Assembly: GCA_032718475.1 (NCBI GenBank)
Contig: JAUCBJ010004177.1
Location: 18,861 to 82,860 of the forward strand
From: Nemertoderma westbladi
Lineage: Eukaryota > Xenacoelomorpha > Nemertodermatida > Nemertodermatidae
Length of the DNA stretch: 64,000 nt
Direction: 5' to 3'
The notes below the pieces were generated by a model that saw only the letters and a program-made list of their open reading frames with translations, was not told the DNA's origin and ran no database searches. A program made the position numbers and the translations under genes. How positions within the stretch are numbered: position 1 is the stretch's first letter; every line of letters begins with the position of its first letter. Shown here one piece after another: positions 1-11,575 of this stretch.

Positions 1-474
1 CTCTCTTTCATCTAACCGCCAGTCCCATTATTGGTGGAACAGAGAAGGTACCTTTTCCTAATCCTTGGCTCCACACACACATTGTAGATCCGGGCCATCA
101 GTAACTGATATCCCTTTGATCTTTTGTGCTCTTCTATTAGGAAGGAGTGGCTATGATTGCAAATAAATCTTTATGGCACACGGGCCGGTACAGTTACGGC
201 TGTTTGGATCCCCTTTTAACTAACACAGATACCAAATAATGCGACAATTTTACGGCTAATAATTCCAGGTAAGGGTCCCTGGATGCTACTCAAGTGGTTT
301 CGTAGCGCGAAATTTTTACTAGCTAATGATCCCCCGTAAAACATTTGCTTCCTGTAATTAAAGTAACGCCTATCTGGATGGTTGTTTGATATTTATAGAG
401 GCAACGGCAGGCAGGTAATACTGTCCCCCCCCAATAAATATGGAGAACATTTTTGCTCAGAGTTATAATATGAT
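1..474. other. No gene seen
   Basis: Unique-looking sequence ahead of the first tandem array. No open frame of useful length, no recognisable repeat and no RNA gene were found. Confidence 0.5.
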
Positions 475-2538
475 CAAATTTATTATCTAAAACGACAAGG
501 TATTTTACACGACACAGTTTATTATCTCGAACGACAAGGTATCTTACACGACACAGTTTATTATCTAGAACGACAAGGTATCTTACACGACACAGTTTAT
601 TATCTAGAACGAGAAGGTATCTTACACGACACAGTTTATTATCTAGAACGACAAGGTATCTTACACGACACAGTTTATTATCTAGAACGAGAAGGTATCT
701 TACACGACACAGTTTATTATCTAGAACGAGAAGGTATCTTACACGACACAGTTTATTATCTAGAACGAGAAGGTATCTTACACGACACAGTTTATTATCT
801 AGAACGAGAAGGTATCTTACACGACACCATTTATTATCTAGAACGACAAGGTATCTTACACGACACAGTTTATTATCTAGAACGAAAAGGTATCTTACAC
901 GACACAGTTTATTATCTAGAACGACAAGGTATCTTACACGACACAGTTTATTATCTAGAACGACAAGGTATCTTACACGACACAGTTTATTATCTAGAAC
1001 GAGAAGGTATCTTACACGACACAGTTTATTATCTAGAACGAGAAGGTATCTTACACGATACAGTTTATTATCTAGAACGAGAAGGTATCTTACACGACAC
1101 CATTTATTATCTAGAACGACAAGGTATCTTACACGACACAGTTTATTATCTAGAACGAGAAGGTATCTTACACGACACAGTTTATTATCTAGAACGACAA
1201 GGTATCTTACACGACACAGTTTATTATCTAGAACGACAAGGTATCTTACACGACACAGTTTATTATCTAGAACGAAAAGGTATCTTACACGACACAGTTT
1301 ATTATCTAGAACGAGAAGGTATCTTACACGACACCATTTATTATCTAGAACGACAAGGTAGGTATCTTACACGACACAGTTTATTATCTAGAACGAGAAG
1401 GTATCTTACACGACACAGTTTATTATCTAGAACGAGAAGGTATCTTACACGACACAGTTTATTATCTAGAACGAGAAGGTATCTTACACGACACCATTTA
1501 TTATCTAGAACGACAAGGTATCTTACACGACACAGTTTATTATCTAGAACGAAAAGGTATCTTACACGACACAGTTTATTATCTAGAACGAGAAGGTATC
1601 TTACACGACACCATTTATTATCTAGAACGACAAGGTATCTTACACGACACAGTTTATTATCTAGAAGGACAAGGTATGTTACACGACACAGTTTATTATC
1701 TAAAACGACAAGGTATCTTACACGACACAGTTTATTATCTAGAACGAAAAGGTATCTTACACGACACAGTTTATTATCTAGAACGAGAAGGTATCTTACA
1801 CGACACCATTTATTATCTAGAACGACAAGGTATCTTACACGACACAGTTTATTATCTAGAACGAAAAGGTATCTTACACGACACAGTTTATTATCTAGAA
1901 CGAGAAGGTATCTTACACGACACCATTTATTATCTAGAACGACAAGGTATCTTACACGACACAGTTTATTATCTAGAAGGACAAGGTATGTTACACGACA
2001 CAGTTTATTATCTAAAACGACAAGGTATCTTACACGACACAGTTTATTATCTAGAACGAAAAGGTATCTTACACGACACAGTTTATTATCTAGAACGAAA
2101 AGGTATCTTACACGACACAGTTTATTATCTAGAACGAGAAGGTATCTTACACGACACCATTTATTATCTAGAACGACAAGGTATCTTACACGACACAGTG
2201 TATTATCTAAAACGACAAGGTATCTTACACGACACAGTTTATTATCTAGAACGAGAAGGTATCTTACACGACACAGTTTATTATCTAGAACGACAAGGTA
2301 TCTTACACGACACAGTTTATTATCTAGAACGACAAGGTATCTTACACGACACAGTTTATTATCTAGAACGAGAAGGTATCTTACACGACACAGTTTATTA
2401 TCTAGAACGACAAGGTATCTTACACGACACAGTTTATTATCTAGAACGAGAAGGTATCTTACACGACACAGTTTATTATCTAGAACGACAAGGTATCTTA
2501 CACGACACAGTTTATTATCTAGAAGGACAAGGTATTAT
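475..2538. repeat. 39-bp minisatellite, about 53 units
   Basis: A head-to-tail array whose unit contains TTACACGACACAGTTTATTA followed by TCTAGAACGA. Units differ at a few fixed positions (ACGACA, ACGAGA or ACGAAA; ACAGTT or ACCATT). Variants recur in a regular order, which suggests multi-unit duplication. The unit is 39 bp (13 codons) and lacks stops in one frame, so a long open frame appears at 1676-2644. A 4-bp insertion near 1357 shifts that frame without being counter-selected, so I read the array as non-coding. Confidence 0.95.
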
Positions 2539-3223
2539 ACAGACGTTTCGGCCTAGCACGTTTCGGTCCAGGACGTTTCGGCCCGGACATTTCGGCCCGG
2601 ACGATTCGGCCCGGACGTTTCGGCCCATGACTGTAACTGAATGAAAAGGCCAACTTGTTTGATATGATAATAATTATTCATTAAAATTATAATTATTTCA
2701 CAATAACATACAAACACTTAATAAAATATCTTTCATGAAATGGCTATTTAATTTACCTTTATTTAAAAATAAAATAAACATTATGGAAGTGGTGCTCTGG
2801 TTCCATAGTCGCCATCAATTATGTTATGCGGCCGAAAAAATACGCATATATTTCATCTAAATTTAAATTTAAATTTATATATTATTATTATATTTGTTAT
2901 ATTTGTTCTAAGTTACATTATGGTGTAAATTTATATTAATAAATAATAATAATAATATTACATTAGTTATTATTTATAAATATAATGTAGAACTTCGATC
3001 TTGACGACTTTCAAACAGGTGTCGGAGCAGTTCCTACTGACAACTCCTCTTGTAACGAACGTATAACAACTACAAAACAAATATATTGAATAACTTATTA
3101 TTAATAGCTTATTTAAGGGAGTAAAGTGAATCTTTGGGCCAAAACGTCCGTCAAGCAAATCTTGTATTTCATTCATTGAGCCGAAACGTCCTAGGCCAAA
3201 ACGTCTTAGACCGAAACGTCTGT
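2539..3223. mobile_element. Small terminal-inverted-repeat element with subterminal GTTTCGGCC repeats
   Basis: The left end (2539-2551, ACAGACGTTTCGG) is the exact reverse complement of the right end (3211-3223). Inside each end are several short copies of a GACGTTTCGGCC motif, direct at the left (2541-2628) and complementary at the right (3136-3220). The middle is AT-rich and non-coding. A scrap of the 39-bp array lies on the right side, so the element sits inside or at the edge of that array. No exact target-site duplication was found, and the superfamily is not assigned. Confidence 0.7.
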
Positions 3224-3228
3224 TACCC

Positions 3229-3290
3229 ATCTTACACGACACAGTTTATTTATTATCTAGAACGACAAGGTATCTTACACAGATGTTACA
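3229..3290. repeat. Detached remnant of the 39-bp minisatellite
   Basis: About one and a half units of the array at 475-2538 (CATCTTACACGACACAGTTT and onwards), slightly rearranged by an extra TTAT. It lies immediately right of the inserted element and shows that the element interrupted the array. Confidence 0.8.
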
Positions 3291-3464
3291 AAGTAACATT
3301 GGCCTTATGAGTATGATCCATTGTAATTATCAGTAAATACTTACGTATTAACTGCCTCAATTGTTTTTCTATACGTTGAGTGTAAAGATTAAGAATAAAG
3401 ATAAAGATTAAATCAGTAGTCATATCTACATATTTGTTGCGCTATATCAGTTCTTTTAATTTAA

Positions 3465-3482
3465 CCCCCCCCCCCCCCCCCC
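3465..3482. repeat. Poly-C tract (C18)
   Basis: An uninterrupted run of 18 C. Similar long G or C runs occur at 4544-4559, 10043-10061, 13096-13113, 21576-21594, 25238-25254, 26726-26748, 31891-31913 and 50551-50563, several of them inside transposable elements. Confidence 0.9.
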
Positions 3483-3494
3483 TCCCATGACATA

Positions 3495-4345
3495 CCATCA
3501 GGACAACAACCAGTACTATGTAACACAATCAGAACTGCAACCTGTACAGTGTGACACAATCAGCACTGCACTGTGTTACCGTGTGACACAATCAGGACTG
3601 CACTGTGTACCGTGTGACACAATTAAGACTGTATCCTGTACCGTGTGACACAATCAGGTCTGCACTGCGTACCGTGTCACACCACCAGGACTGCACTCAC
3701 TGTGTACCGTGCCACACCATCAGGACTGCACTGTGTACCGTATGACACTGTTAGAACTGCAACCTGTACCGTGTGACACAATCAGAACTGCAACCTGTAC
3801 CCTGTGACACAATCAGGACTGCACTGTGTACCGTGACACAATCAGGACTGCACTGTGTACCGTGACACAATCAGGACTGCACTGTGTACCGTGACACAAT
3901 CAGGACTGCACTGTGTACCGTGACACAATCAGGACTGCACTGTGTACCGTGACACAATCAGGACTGCACTGTGTACCGTGACACAATCAGGACTGCACTG
4001 TGTACCGTGTCACACCATCAGGACTCACAATGTGTACCGCATGACACTGTCAGAACTGCAACCAGTACCGTGTGACACAATCAGGACTGTAACCTGTACC
4101 GTGTGACACAATCAGGACTGCAACCTGTACCGTGTGACACAATCAGGACTGCACTGTGTACCGTGTGACACCGTCATGACTGCACTGGTACCGTATTACA
4201 CTAGCAGGACTGAAACCTGTACCGTGTGACACAATCAGGACTGCACTGTGTGTGAACCGTGTCACACCATAATCAATGACTGCATTGTGTACCGTGTGAC
4301 ACAATTAGTACTGTATACCGTGGCATACCATCAGGACTGTAACCA
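3495..4345. repeat. Irregular minisatellite of about 29-32-bp units
   Basis: Tandem units built on ACACAATCAGGACTGCACTG and TGTACCGTG. The centre (about 3830-4010) holds nearly identical 29-bp units, while the flanks are divergent with units of about 30-32 bp. This gradient is normal for arrays that homogenise in the middle. There is no open frame of interest. Confidence 0.9.
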
Positions 4346-5454
4346 ACCTGGTTAATTTTATCATACTTCATTATTCTCTGCCTTCATCCTTGTTTGATTG
4401 ATTTGGTATCAATTTCAACCGCGGGTTCATATCAAAAGAATTGTTTCACACCGCAGGCGTCGATGTAATTTTCTTTCTAAAGCTATAAATTGCGAAAAAT
4501 CGATCCCCAGTGCAAGCGAACTAAACCTACGGTAAGTCGGGTAGGGGGGGGGGGGGGGGTGGTCCGTCCCTAAGGCCGGACAAACTGAACGTGGGCGGTA
4601 TTTAACGCCATGCCTCGGACTCAATCAACCCAACTAGCCGACTACCAAACTTGGATTAATCCTCCCCCGAGCACTGGAGCAGAAGAGGTGGGCTGTGTCC
4701 CAACGTTATCCGCGGCATGTACGGGTACAACCACAGCGAGTAGCATAACGCCCTGTCATCGATACGGCGTCTAATAAAGGGGATTATAAAAAAGCGGACA
4801 CCGTTAGCTAAAGCGCTCGCAATTAACGTTAATGGTTGGTAACTCTGGCCGCAATGTTTATTAGGTCCCCAACATTGTTGCCACTGTGTATTAAAGCCAA
4901 ACATCTGCTTCGGTGGATATTTAGTTGCCTGGTGTAAGTGCGGTTATGACTCACTGTCCTTTAACGGCCCGATTAAACACATATTGAATGATTTTTTTTA
5001 ACTTTATTGGGATAAAAATGCTAATGTCGTTAAAAAGTCATAAAAAATTATATTATATTATGTACAATGCGTGAATTATTTCGTAATTAATATTATCTTC
5101 TTTTGACGATTAATAATTTAGTAACGGGAAAGGTTTCCGCTTTATACATGATTATCTTAATACTTAAATTTGTATAAGTACATATTTATTTTGAGTCAGA
5201 GGCGTTTATTACCATATACATATGGTGTAAAATTTATGTACGGCACGGCATGTATGAAATATTTATGTATAATTAATATTAAATTAAAATTAAGATTAAA
5301 AACAATGATTAAAAGTTTAAAAGTAAAACCCTTAAAATCGTTGTGAGATTATTAGGTTGCATCCACGGGGGGTTTTATGTTGTACACGGTTAGTGCGTTT
5401 TTAAGAAGGGAGGGTTGCTTGGGGAGGCCTACAAATTTATTTTTGAAGCGGCAT
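4346..5454. other. Intergenic stretch, no gene seen
   Basis: Contains a G16 run (4544-4559) and an AT-rich part (4980-5340). The two short minus-strand open frames (4427-4624 and 4656-4904) show no domain or family resemblance, and I do not call them genes. Confidence 0.5.
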
Positions 5455-6345
5455 GATTAGTTCGTTCTGCAGTTCTTACCGGACCAGATAGGGTGAATGT
5501 AACGAATGATTAGTTCGTTCGACAGTTCTTACCGGACCAGATAGGGTGAATGTAACGAATGATTAGTTCGTTCTGCAGTTCTTACCGGACCAGATAGGGT
5601 GAATGTAACGAATGATTAGTTCGTTCTACAGTTCTTACCGGACCAGATAGGGTGAATGTAACGAATGATTAGTTCGTTCTGCAGTTCTTACCGGACCAGA
5701 TAGGGTGAATGTAACGAATGATTAGTTCGTTCTGCAGTTCTTACCAGACCAGATAGGGTGAATGTAACGAATGATTAGTTCGTTCTACAGTTCTTACCGA
5801 CCAGATAGGGTGAATGTAACGAATGATTAGTTCGTTCTACAGTTCTTACCGGACCAGATAGGGTGAATGTAACGAATGATTAGTTCGTTCTACAGTTCTT
5901 ACCGGACCAGATAGGGTGAATGTAACGAATGATTAGTTCGTTCTACAGTTCTTACCGGACCAGATAGGGTGAATGTAACGAATGATTAGTTCGTTCTACT
6001 GTACAGTTCTTACCGGACCAGATAGGGTGAATGTAACGAATGATTAGTTCGTTCTACAGTTCTTACCGGACCAGATAGGGTGAATGTAACGAATGATTAG
6101 TTCGTTCTACAGTTCTTACCGGACCAGATAGGGTGAATGTAACAAATGATTAGTTCGTTTCTACAGGTCTTACCGGACCAGATAGGGTGAATGTAACGAA
6201 TGATTAGTTCGTTTCTACAGGTCTTACCGGACCAGATAGGGTGAATGTAACGAATGATTAGTTCGTTTCTACAGGTCTTACCGGACCAGATAGGGTGAAT
6301 GTAACGAATGATTAGTTCGTTTCTACAGTTCTTACCGGACCATAA
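5455..6345. repeat. 53-bp minisatellite, about 17 units
   Basis: Tandem 53-bp units containing GATTAGTTCGTTCTACAGTT and CCAGATAGGGTGAATGTAAC. Variation is limited to TGCAG or TACAG, single-base indels and one CTGTA insertion near 6000. The last four or so units share TTTCTACAGGTC, a locally amplified subtype. Confidence 0.95.
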
Positions 6346-6539
6346 TAAATACTGTCATGGTAATCTTAATACCAGAAATGTCATGAGTAACGGTATATCG
6401 GAGTCTGAGTATCTGGCCTCCTTACTAATCAAACAGACATATGAAGTACAAAAATAAATCCACTTATATTCATTGTGTTTTCTAACGATGCAGTTTTCAT
6501 TGTATGGATAGAAGCCGGAGACCAATCAGTAGGCCTACA

Positions 6540-8120
6540 TCAATAATTAGACCCTTCCATGTTACGTGACACCTTGTAATGCTGCAGCTTCCTACATCGT
6601 TTCCACACGAAGTCGACTAACTTTTCAACAACTACGGTAGAGTCATAGTCGCACAATAAAGTAAATGCTTCTAGATTATCGAATTTGCCAGCATTTAAGT
6701 GATTCTCTATTTTAGCTAAGGAAGATGGACGTGTTGGCACTCCCAAATACTGTGAATTAACTCCAGTTAATCGAATCCAAAGTTTAATTAACGAAGGCAT
6801 TTGAGATCGCAAAATCAATGATATAATTCTGTCGTCATTTTCTGTATTTATACAGAGACTTTTGAGCGAATTCATTACTACTTGGTTAGTGGGGATAAGA
6901 AATATACCCGTGAGGTCCAACGTTTTTATGTTTGTAAATATATCACCTAAATCAGATAAAGAGACACGGCCACCACCCGGCGAGGGGACACGCAGTGTTA
7001 AATCCAACCTTAAACCAATGACTTGATGTAGACGAACACCTTTGTCAACAGCCTTCGCAATAGCATTAGGTAGAAGTCGGGCAGTCGTGAGAATCGTAAC
7101 TTGAGATAGATATGGGAACATATTGAAATACTCGAACAATTCTAGATCCCAAACAAGCTCACGAATTTCCAAAGTGAGACTGTTTATAGACCATGTACAA
7201 TGCTTTGTTTGACTGATATACTTTGTGATCGGTGCCCGAAGTAAGGAATCATTCAGGTAAATATATGGAAAACGAAAGACGATGTGCTCAAGATGTTTCT
7301 TTTGGTTACAATGCACCCTATTCAGGACTCTCAGTGCTTGATCTGTAATAAAGTTAACCCGAGGTAGCCGACTAAGTAACATAATTATTTGTTCGACTGA
7401 TAAACTGCTACACCATTTAATATTAAGTTCCTGAAATCCACTCAATTCATTAAGTTTCAATAGTCCTGGGTAAGTGATCTTTGATTTAGGTATGTGTAGA
7501 ATCCTAAGGTGAGGGCAATTCTTTATGATTGCGTGAAGAATCAAGACATCTATTCCAAAGAGCTTTATAGATGTGAGATGAGGATATCTAATAACGTTAA
7601 AAATAAAGTAAAGTGCTGGGTTATACGATGAACCAGATAGTGAAATATCTACTGACATCAACACACTAGATAATTCAGGGAGACCCTGAATCACAGATCT
7701 CACAATATCTAATCCAAATTCATATTTAAACTCATCGTCCAGAATAATATGAACTGTACTGGTAGCATTGCACAGACGTAAATAAATATTTCTATACGTC
7801 AACATTATATCGGCCACTGATCGAATTGGTAGTTGTACACAAGTAGCTGATGTCCGGTTGTTCTCATTCAACTGATCATTAAACACAATAAGGTAAGCAT
7901 GTAGAATAAACTTCCATGGGTGATTCGTTCGTTTCAGCCATCCACTGATAATGTTGCATTTATTTTGGATTTTGTGTTCACCCAGATTGTGTACCCATTT
8001 CTGATGTTCTGTGTTTACTATTCCTGTAGCCACTGCCCGAGTTACATTGGAAATGCAGATTTCTTTTAACGATAGTAGTCTGCAATTACGATTAAGTATA
8101 ACTGCTGGAATTTTATACAT
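6540..8120 (-). CDS. Leucine-rich-repeat protein, single exon, possible ubiquitin-ligase adaptor
   Basis: An intact 526-residue frame from ATG at 8120 to TGA at 6540-6542. From about residue 120 onward the protein is a series of irregular leucine-rich repeats of the long ribonuclease-inhibitor or cysteine-containing style, for example CPHLRILHIPKSKIT followed by a LNELSGFQELNIKWC segment. The N-terminal 80 residues (SLKEICISNVTRAVATG) have the helical pattern seen in LRR substrate receptors of cullin ubiquitin ligases (F-box or VHL-box ZYG11-type), but no textbook F-box can be read. There is no signal peptide or membrane segment. It is the only undamaged, non-transposon-like gene in the window. 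Its composition (AT-rich, no in-frame repeats) differs from its repeat neighbours. The LRR fold is fairly secure and the adaptor role is inference. A single-exon frame between repeats could be a retrocopy or a member of an expanded family. Confidence 0.72.
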   Translation of the reverse strand: MYKIPAVILNRNCRLLSLKEICISNVTRAVATGIVNTEHQKWVHNLGEHKIQNKCNIISGWLKRTNHPWKFILHAYLIVFNDQLNENNRTSATCVQLPIRSVADIMLTYRNIYLRLCNATSTVHIILDDEFKYEFGLDIVRSVIQGLPELSSVLMSVDISLSGSSYNPALYFIFNVIRYPHLTSIKLFGIDVLILHAIIKNCPHLRILHIPKSKITYPGLLKLNELSGFQELNIKWCSSLSVEQIIMLLSRLPRVNFITDQALRVLNRVHCNQKKHLEHIVFRFPYIYLNDSLLRAPITKYISQTKHCTWSINSLTLEIRELVWDLELFEYFNMFPYLSQVTILTTARLLPNAIAKAVDKGVRLHQVIGLRLDLTLRVPSPGGGRVSLSDLGDIFTNIKTLDLTGIFLIPTNQVVMNSLKSLCINTENDDRIISLILRSQMPSLIKLWIRLTGVNSQYLGVPTRPSSLAKIENHLNAGKFDNLEAFTLLCDYDSTVVVEKLVDFVWKRCRKLQHYKVSRNMEGSNY

Positions 8121-8150
8121 TGTATTTCAATTAGTTCTCCTTTAGTATAC

Positions 8151-8410
8151 TTTGTATTGGTTACATTAGTATTGTGGTGGTAAAATTTGTTAACAATAAT
8201 GGAGTGGCCTAGAGAAGAAAATTGTCACAAAAGTGCCAAAAGTTTTTTATAAGTATCTAGGGGTATCTAGAATTCAAGAATCCATGCTCAAAAAAATATT
8301 TGTATGGAACACTTATTGCTAGAAATTAGCATATAATACAAGCCAAACAAAAGGTAGAGTAGTAGTTATAAGGTTAGAAATAGTGATATTCTAGAATAAT
8401 TTAATTAATT
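8151..8410. repeat. Dispersed repeat, copy 1 (second copy at 10231-10400)
   Basis: The block starting GTATTGGTTACATTAGTATT is repeated almost exactly at 10231-10400. The two copies share the same order of landmarks (TGGAGTGGCC, TCTAGAATTCAAGAATCC, GATATTCTAGAATAATTTAA), with about 80 extra bases in copy 1. It lies just upstream of the LRR gene start, so the region may contain a duplicated promoter-side segment or simply a non-autonomous element. Confidence 0.8.
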
Positions 8411-8515
8411 TAGCAATAAGCTGTGATTCAATTGGAAGGGGATATAATTTACACTGTCCTGTCGCACATTAATTGCTATATCTCGGTAACTATAACTATA
8501 ACTCGGTAACTCGGT

Positions 8516-9220
8516 AAGTCCCCAGCAAGTCTCTGATCGGATGAGCATAAGCTCAAAGGATGGTATGCTTGAGCATGTGGACGACTTCTGTTACCTGGGA
8601 TCATGGATCCGGAAGTCAGGTGAGGACCTTCGAATACGTAAGGGAAAGGCATGGGCAGCCTTGAATAGGCTTTCCAGGATTTGGAAGTCACCTAGAATTA
8701 ATCGGAAACTTAAGGTCCAATTATTTAGAGCAGCAGTAGTTCCAGTACTCCTCTACGGGAGTCCATGCTGGGCTCTAACTGCTGAGGACACCAAATCTCT
8801 GGATGGCACATTCACAAGAATGCTACGCCGGGTACATTGTGTCAAGTACAATGCACACGTCTCCAACCAGACACTATATAACATTGGAGGTGTCTCATTG
8901 GTTCCCCCAAGCTTGACACTAGAACAAAATCGCCTCCGCTTTGCAGGACATTGCTTTCGCCGTGAGGACCAGCCAGTGCATAATCTTGTACTTTGGCAGC
9001 CTCATGGAGTGAATAAGCATGGTGGACAGCCCATGACTTTCTTGAGACGCATCTTAAAGGACACTGGCCTTAAAGATGCGGATGATCTAGCAAATGTCAT
9101 GGGTGATAGGGAGTTGTGGCGGTGCAATTTTGTTGACAAGCCGGCACAGCATTCTTAAAAATGCAGCTGCAATGCAGCATGCCGATCCTAGTAGTAGTAG
9201 TAGTAGTAGTAGTAGAAGTA
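8516..9220 (+). mobile_element. 5'-truncated RTE-type LINE (family A), copy 1
   Basis: The sequence joins the family A LINE seen at 47,440-50,545 at the position of its codons just after the RT catalytic motif. It keeps only the RT thumb and C-terminal part, as one open frame (8541-9158). It ends in a (TAG)n tail (9188-9215), the same kind of 3' end as the other copies. The frame includes the DFCYLGSWI, LLYGSPCWALTA and RLRFAGHCFRR segments typical of RTE C-termini. The short 5' truncation is usual for target-primed reverse transcription. No clear target-site duplication was found. Confidence 0.88.
8541..9158 (+). pseudogene. RTE reverse-transcriptase C-terminal fragment
   Basis: A 205-residue open remnant lacking endonuclease, fingers, palm and the catalytic aspartates, so it cannot be active. 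It is nearly identical at protein level to the remnants at 22,285-22,878 and 49,880-50,530. The last residues are frameshifted relative to the 49.5-kb copy (CNFVDKPAQHS against QFCRQAGTAF), a one-base difference shared with the 22.3-kb copy. Confidence 0.85.
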
Positions 9221-9426
9221 GCAGATAAGATTTCAATCTACCAGTCTGCCTGTCGAGTTAGCCAGATGGTGCAGGATTCCTCCATTCCGTCTGAACGTCT
9301 TTGTAAATGCGGTCTTCCACATTCGTATTTGATCCTCGATTGCGCACTGATCCCACACCATGCTAATATTGATTACCAGTCTGTTTCGAATTTCATGACC
9401 TCCCCCGATCAGAAATCAGAAATTCT
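9221..9426 (+). pseudogene. Possible 3' end of another LINE (zinc-knuckle-like tail)
   Basis: The open frame running through here contains CKCGLPHSYLILDC, similar in spacing to the CxC..H..C tail that follows RT in jockey, CR1 and R1-type LINEs. It is too short to classify and runs directly into the palindromic repeat. This is a weak call made from one motif. Confidence 0.3.
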
Positions 9427-10110
9427 TCAAATTAGTCGTAGTTTTTTCAGATCAATAGAAAGCTTGCGTTACAAGGATTCCAAATATGTAACAATATCTG
9501 AATTTCGTTGAGAAACAGCTGAGAAATAGGCGTTCAAAGATTGCAAGAATTATTGTTCTCTGAAGGCCATTTATTCTATTTAATAAATACACGAAATTCT
9601 AGAACGTGTTATTTATTTTATGAGTTGGTTGGCAACAGCGGTATGCCTATACAATATCTATATTGCGTAGCTAACCATACATAAACAAATTGTTCCAGAA
9701 TTTTGTGTATTTATTAAATAGAATAAATGGCCTGCAGCGAACAATAATTCTTGCAATCTTTGAACGCCTATATATCAGCTGTTTCTCATCGAAATTCAGA
9801 TATTGTTACATATTTGGAATCCTTGCAACGCAAGCTTTCTATTGATATAAAAAATTACGACTAATTTTAAGAATGGCAATGATACGGATGGTGCGATTTC
9901 GCAAAAGACACTTTTTTAAAACGCGTATAAAAAAATTTAAAGGCGAAATAGAAAATTCCGGCTTCATGGTAACAACCACGGTGAGTTGAACTAGTTGTGT
10001 TTCAAATTTCAAGCAATATGATAAAGATTTGTAGAAAAATTTGGGGGGGGGGGGGGGGGGGTCCGTGTCATCAGAAAATGACACTATATTACGGGTCATG
10101 GTGTATAGAT
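9427..10110. mobile_element. Palindromic repeat family P, copy A
   Basis: 9427-9605 is the reverse complement of about 9700-9870 (landmarks CTTTGAACGC, AAATAGAATAAATGGCC and GATATTGTTACATATTTGGA), separated by a short unique centre. After the palindrome comes a G19 run (10043-10061) and a small GTGTCAT/ATGACAC hairpin. The same order, including the G run, recurs at 30,236-31,975, so this is a repeat family and not a local accident. There is no coding capacity. Confidence 0.85.
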
Positions 10111-11253
10111 TTATGAGAAGATAACAAGATCATATTTCTGTATAAATATAGGCTAATAAACCATGTTACTTCCAAACAACAAATAATATTTTAATAAATA
10201 ATACCATCAAATAAATGAGTCATACTGTGTATTGGTTACATTAGTATTGTGGTGGTAAAGTTTGTTAACAATAATGGAGTGGCCTAGAGAAAAAAATTGT
10301 CACAAAGTGCCAAAAGTTTTTTATGAGTATCTAGGGGTATCTAGAATTCAAGAATCCATGCTCCCAAAAATATAATAGTGATATTCTAGAATAATTTAAT
10401 TAATTAATTCTAGAACATTAATTTATATGGAAAGGGGAAAAAGAGCTTGAAAAACGCCCAAAAAAAACCAAAAGCTTGAAAACAGATAAAAAAAGCTTAG
10501 AAAACTGCACTTAAAAACGCAGCGCATATTGTGGCCGGCCCATTCTGTAACCAATTCTAAGAGTAAACATCGTGAGTTAATTAATAAAATGATGAAAATT
10601 TAGATTATGAATTTTGGTAATGAATAACAATTAATATCTATTCACCCCTAATGAAAAAAAATAACCATTTCCCGCCATAGCGCCCCCACGTGGGAAGGGT
10701 TTTGTTATTTTGAGATAAAAACTATTTACAATGCAGGAAGTGGCCGTTAGGTGGATTTACCATTTTCGGCTTCATGGTATATTAATTATCCGGTCAATAA
10801 GCTCCTTTATACAATCTGACGGTATTATATGATTATAGACTAGACTCTATACTGTGATCACAGACACCTCTATGATCATCATGATGTGTCAACATGCTCT
10901 CATTTTTTAAGAAAGGCCAAGCTAGTGTTTTTTGTGCTAGCAGTAACCTAAAATATCGATTTGTTTATGGAGAATTCAAAAATAATTATCAGAGTCAACC
11001 CCTGAGTAAAATTAAGTGAGTCATTCCAAATTTGCCATCCAAAGTGGCGCCCATGGATGGGGCGAGTTAGTGAAATCAATTTAATGTTATTCAAAACAAT
11101 TGACATACTATCAGAGTCACCCCGCCTGATGGTATATACTACTATAGATGTCATCTTTCAGATGAGAAAAATATAATTATTTATTACATGGGAAAAAAAG
11201 TAGAACTTTTTCACTATTCTCGAGGCATTTTATTTACCGAGCGTCGTCAGCGA
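10111..11253. other. No gene seen; repeat fragments
   Basis: Holds copy 2 of the dispersed repeat (10231-10400) and, at about 10,430-10,560, a degenerate half of an element resembling the one at 20,563-20,935 (AAAAACGCAGCGCATATTG and GGCC near the end). At 11,170-11,330 there is a hairpin-forming segment next to the giant foldback. The 68-residue minus frame at 10,948-11,154 has no recognisable features. Confidence 0.55.
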
Positions 11254-11575
11254 GGTTAATAAAGGGTCGAGAGAATATTGAAAAAAAATGTTCTATTGTT
11301 TTTTTCCCCATGTAATACGTAATTTTATTCTTATATTGGTACTTTTTTGTTGCTTAATTCTTTAATAACGTACAGAGATATTATGGTACGAAATAAATTG
11401 AACTGCAGTATTTTACTATATTGCTTCCATAGTTACTGCAATTCATATATTGAACTCTTCAACTCCTGATGCTGCCTTACTCAATGTTAAATAATGTAGT
11501 GTTCTAGAATATTTATTAGGTAACTAGAGAGCCGCTTAACAATATAAACCAATATTGTATATTGAGTTCCGTTTT

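Noticed and set aside
1676-2644. 322-residue protein of 13-residue repeats
   Set aside because: Artefact of a 39-bp minisatellite; a 4-bp insertion upstream breaks the frame and the open end runs into a transposon.
5455-6345. CRISPR-like regular repeats
   Set aside because: Units are contiguous without unique spacers, and the window is eukaryotic; it is a plain minisatellite.
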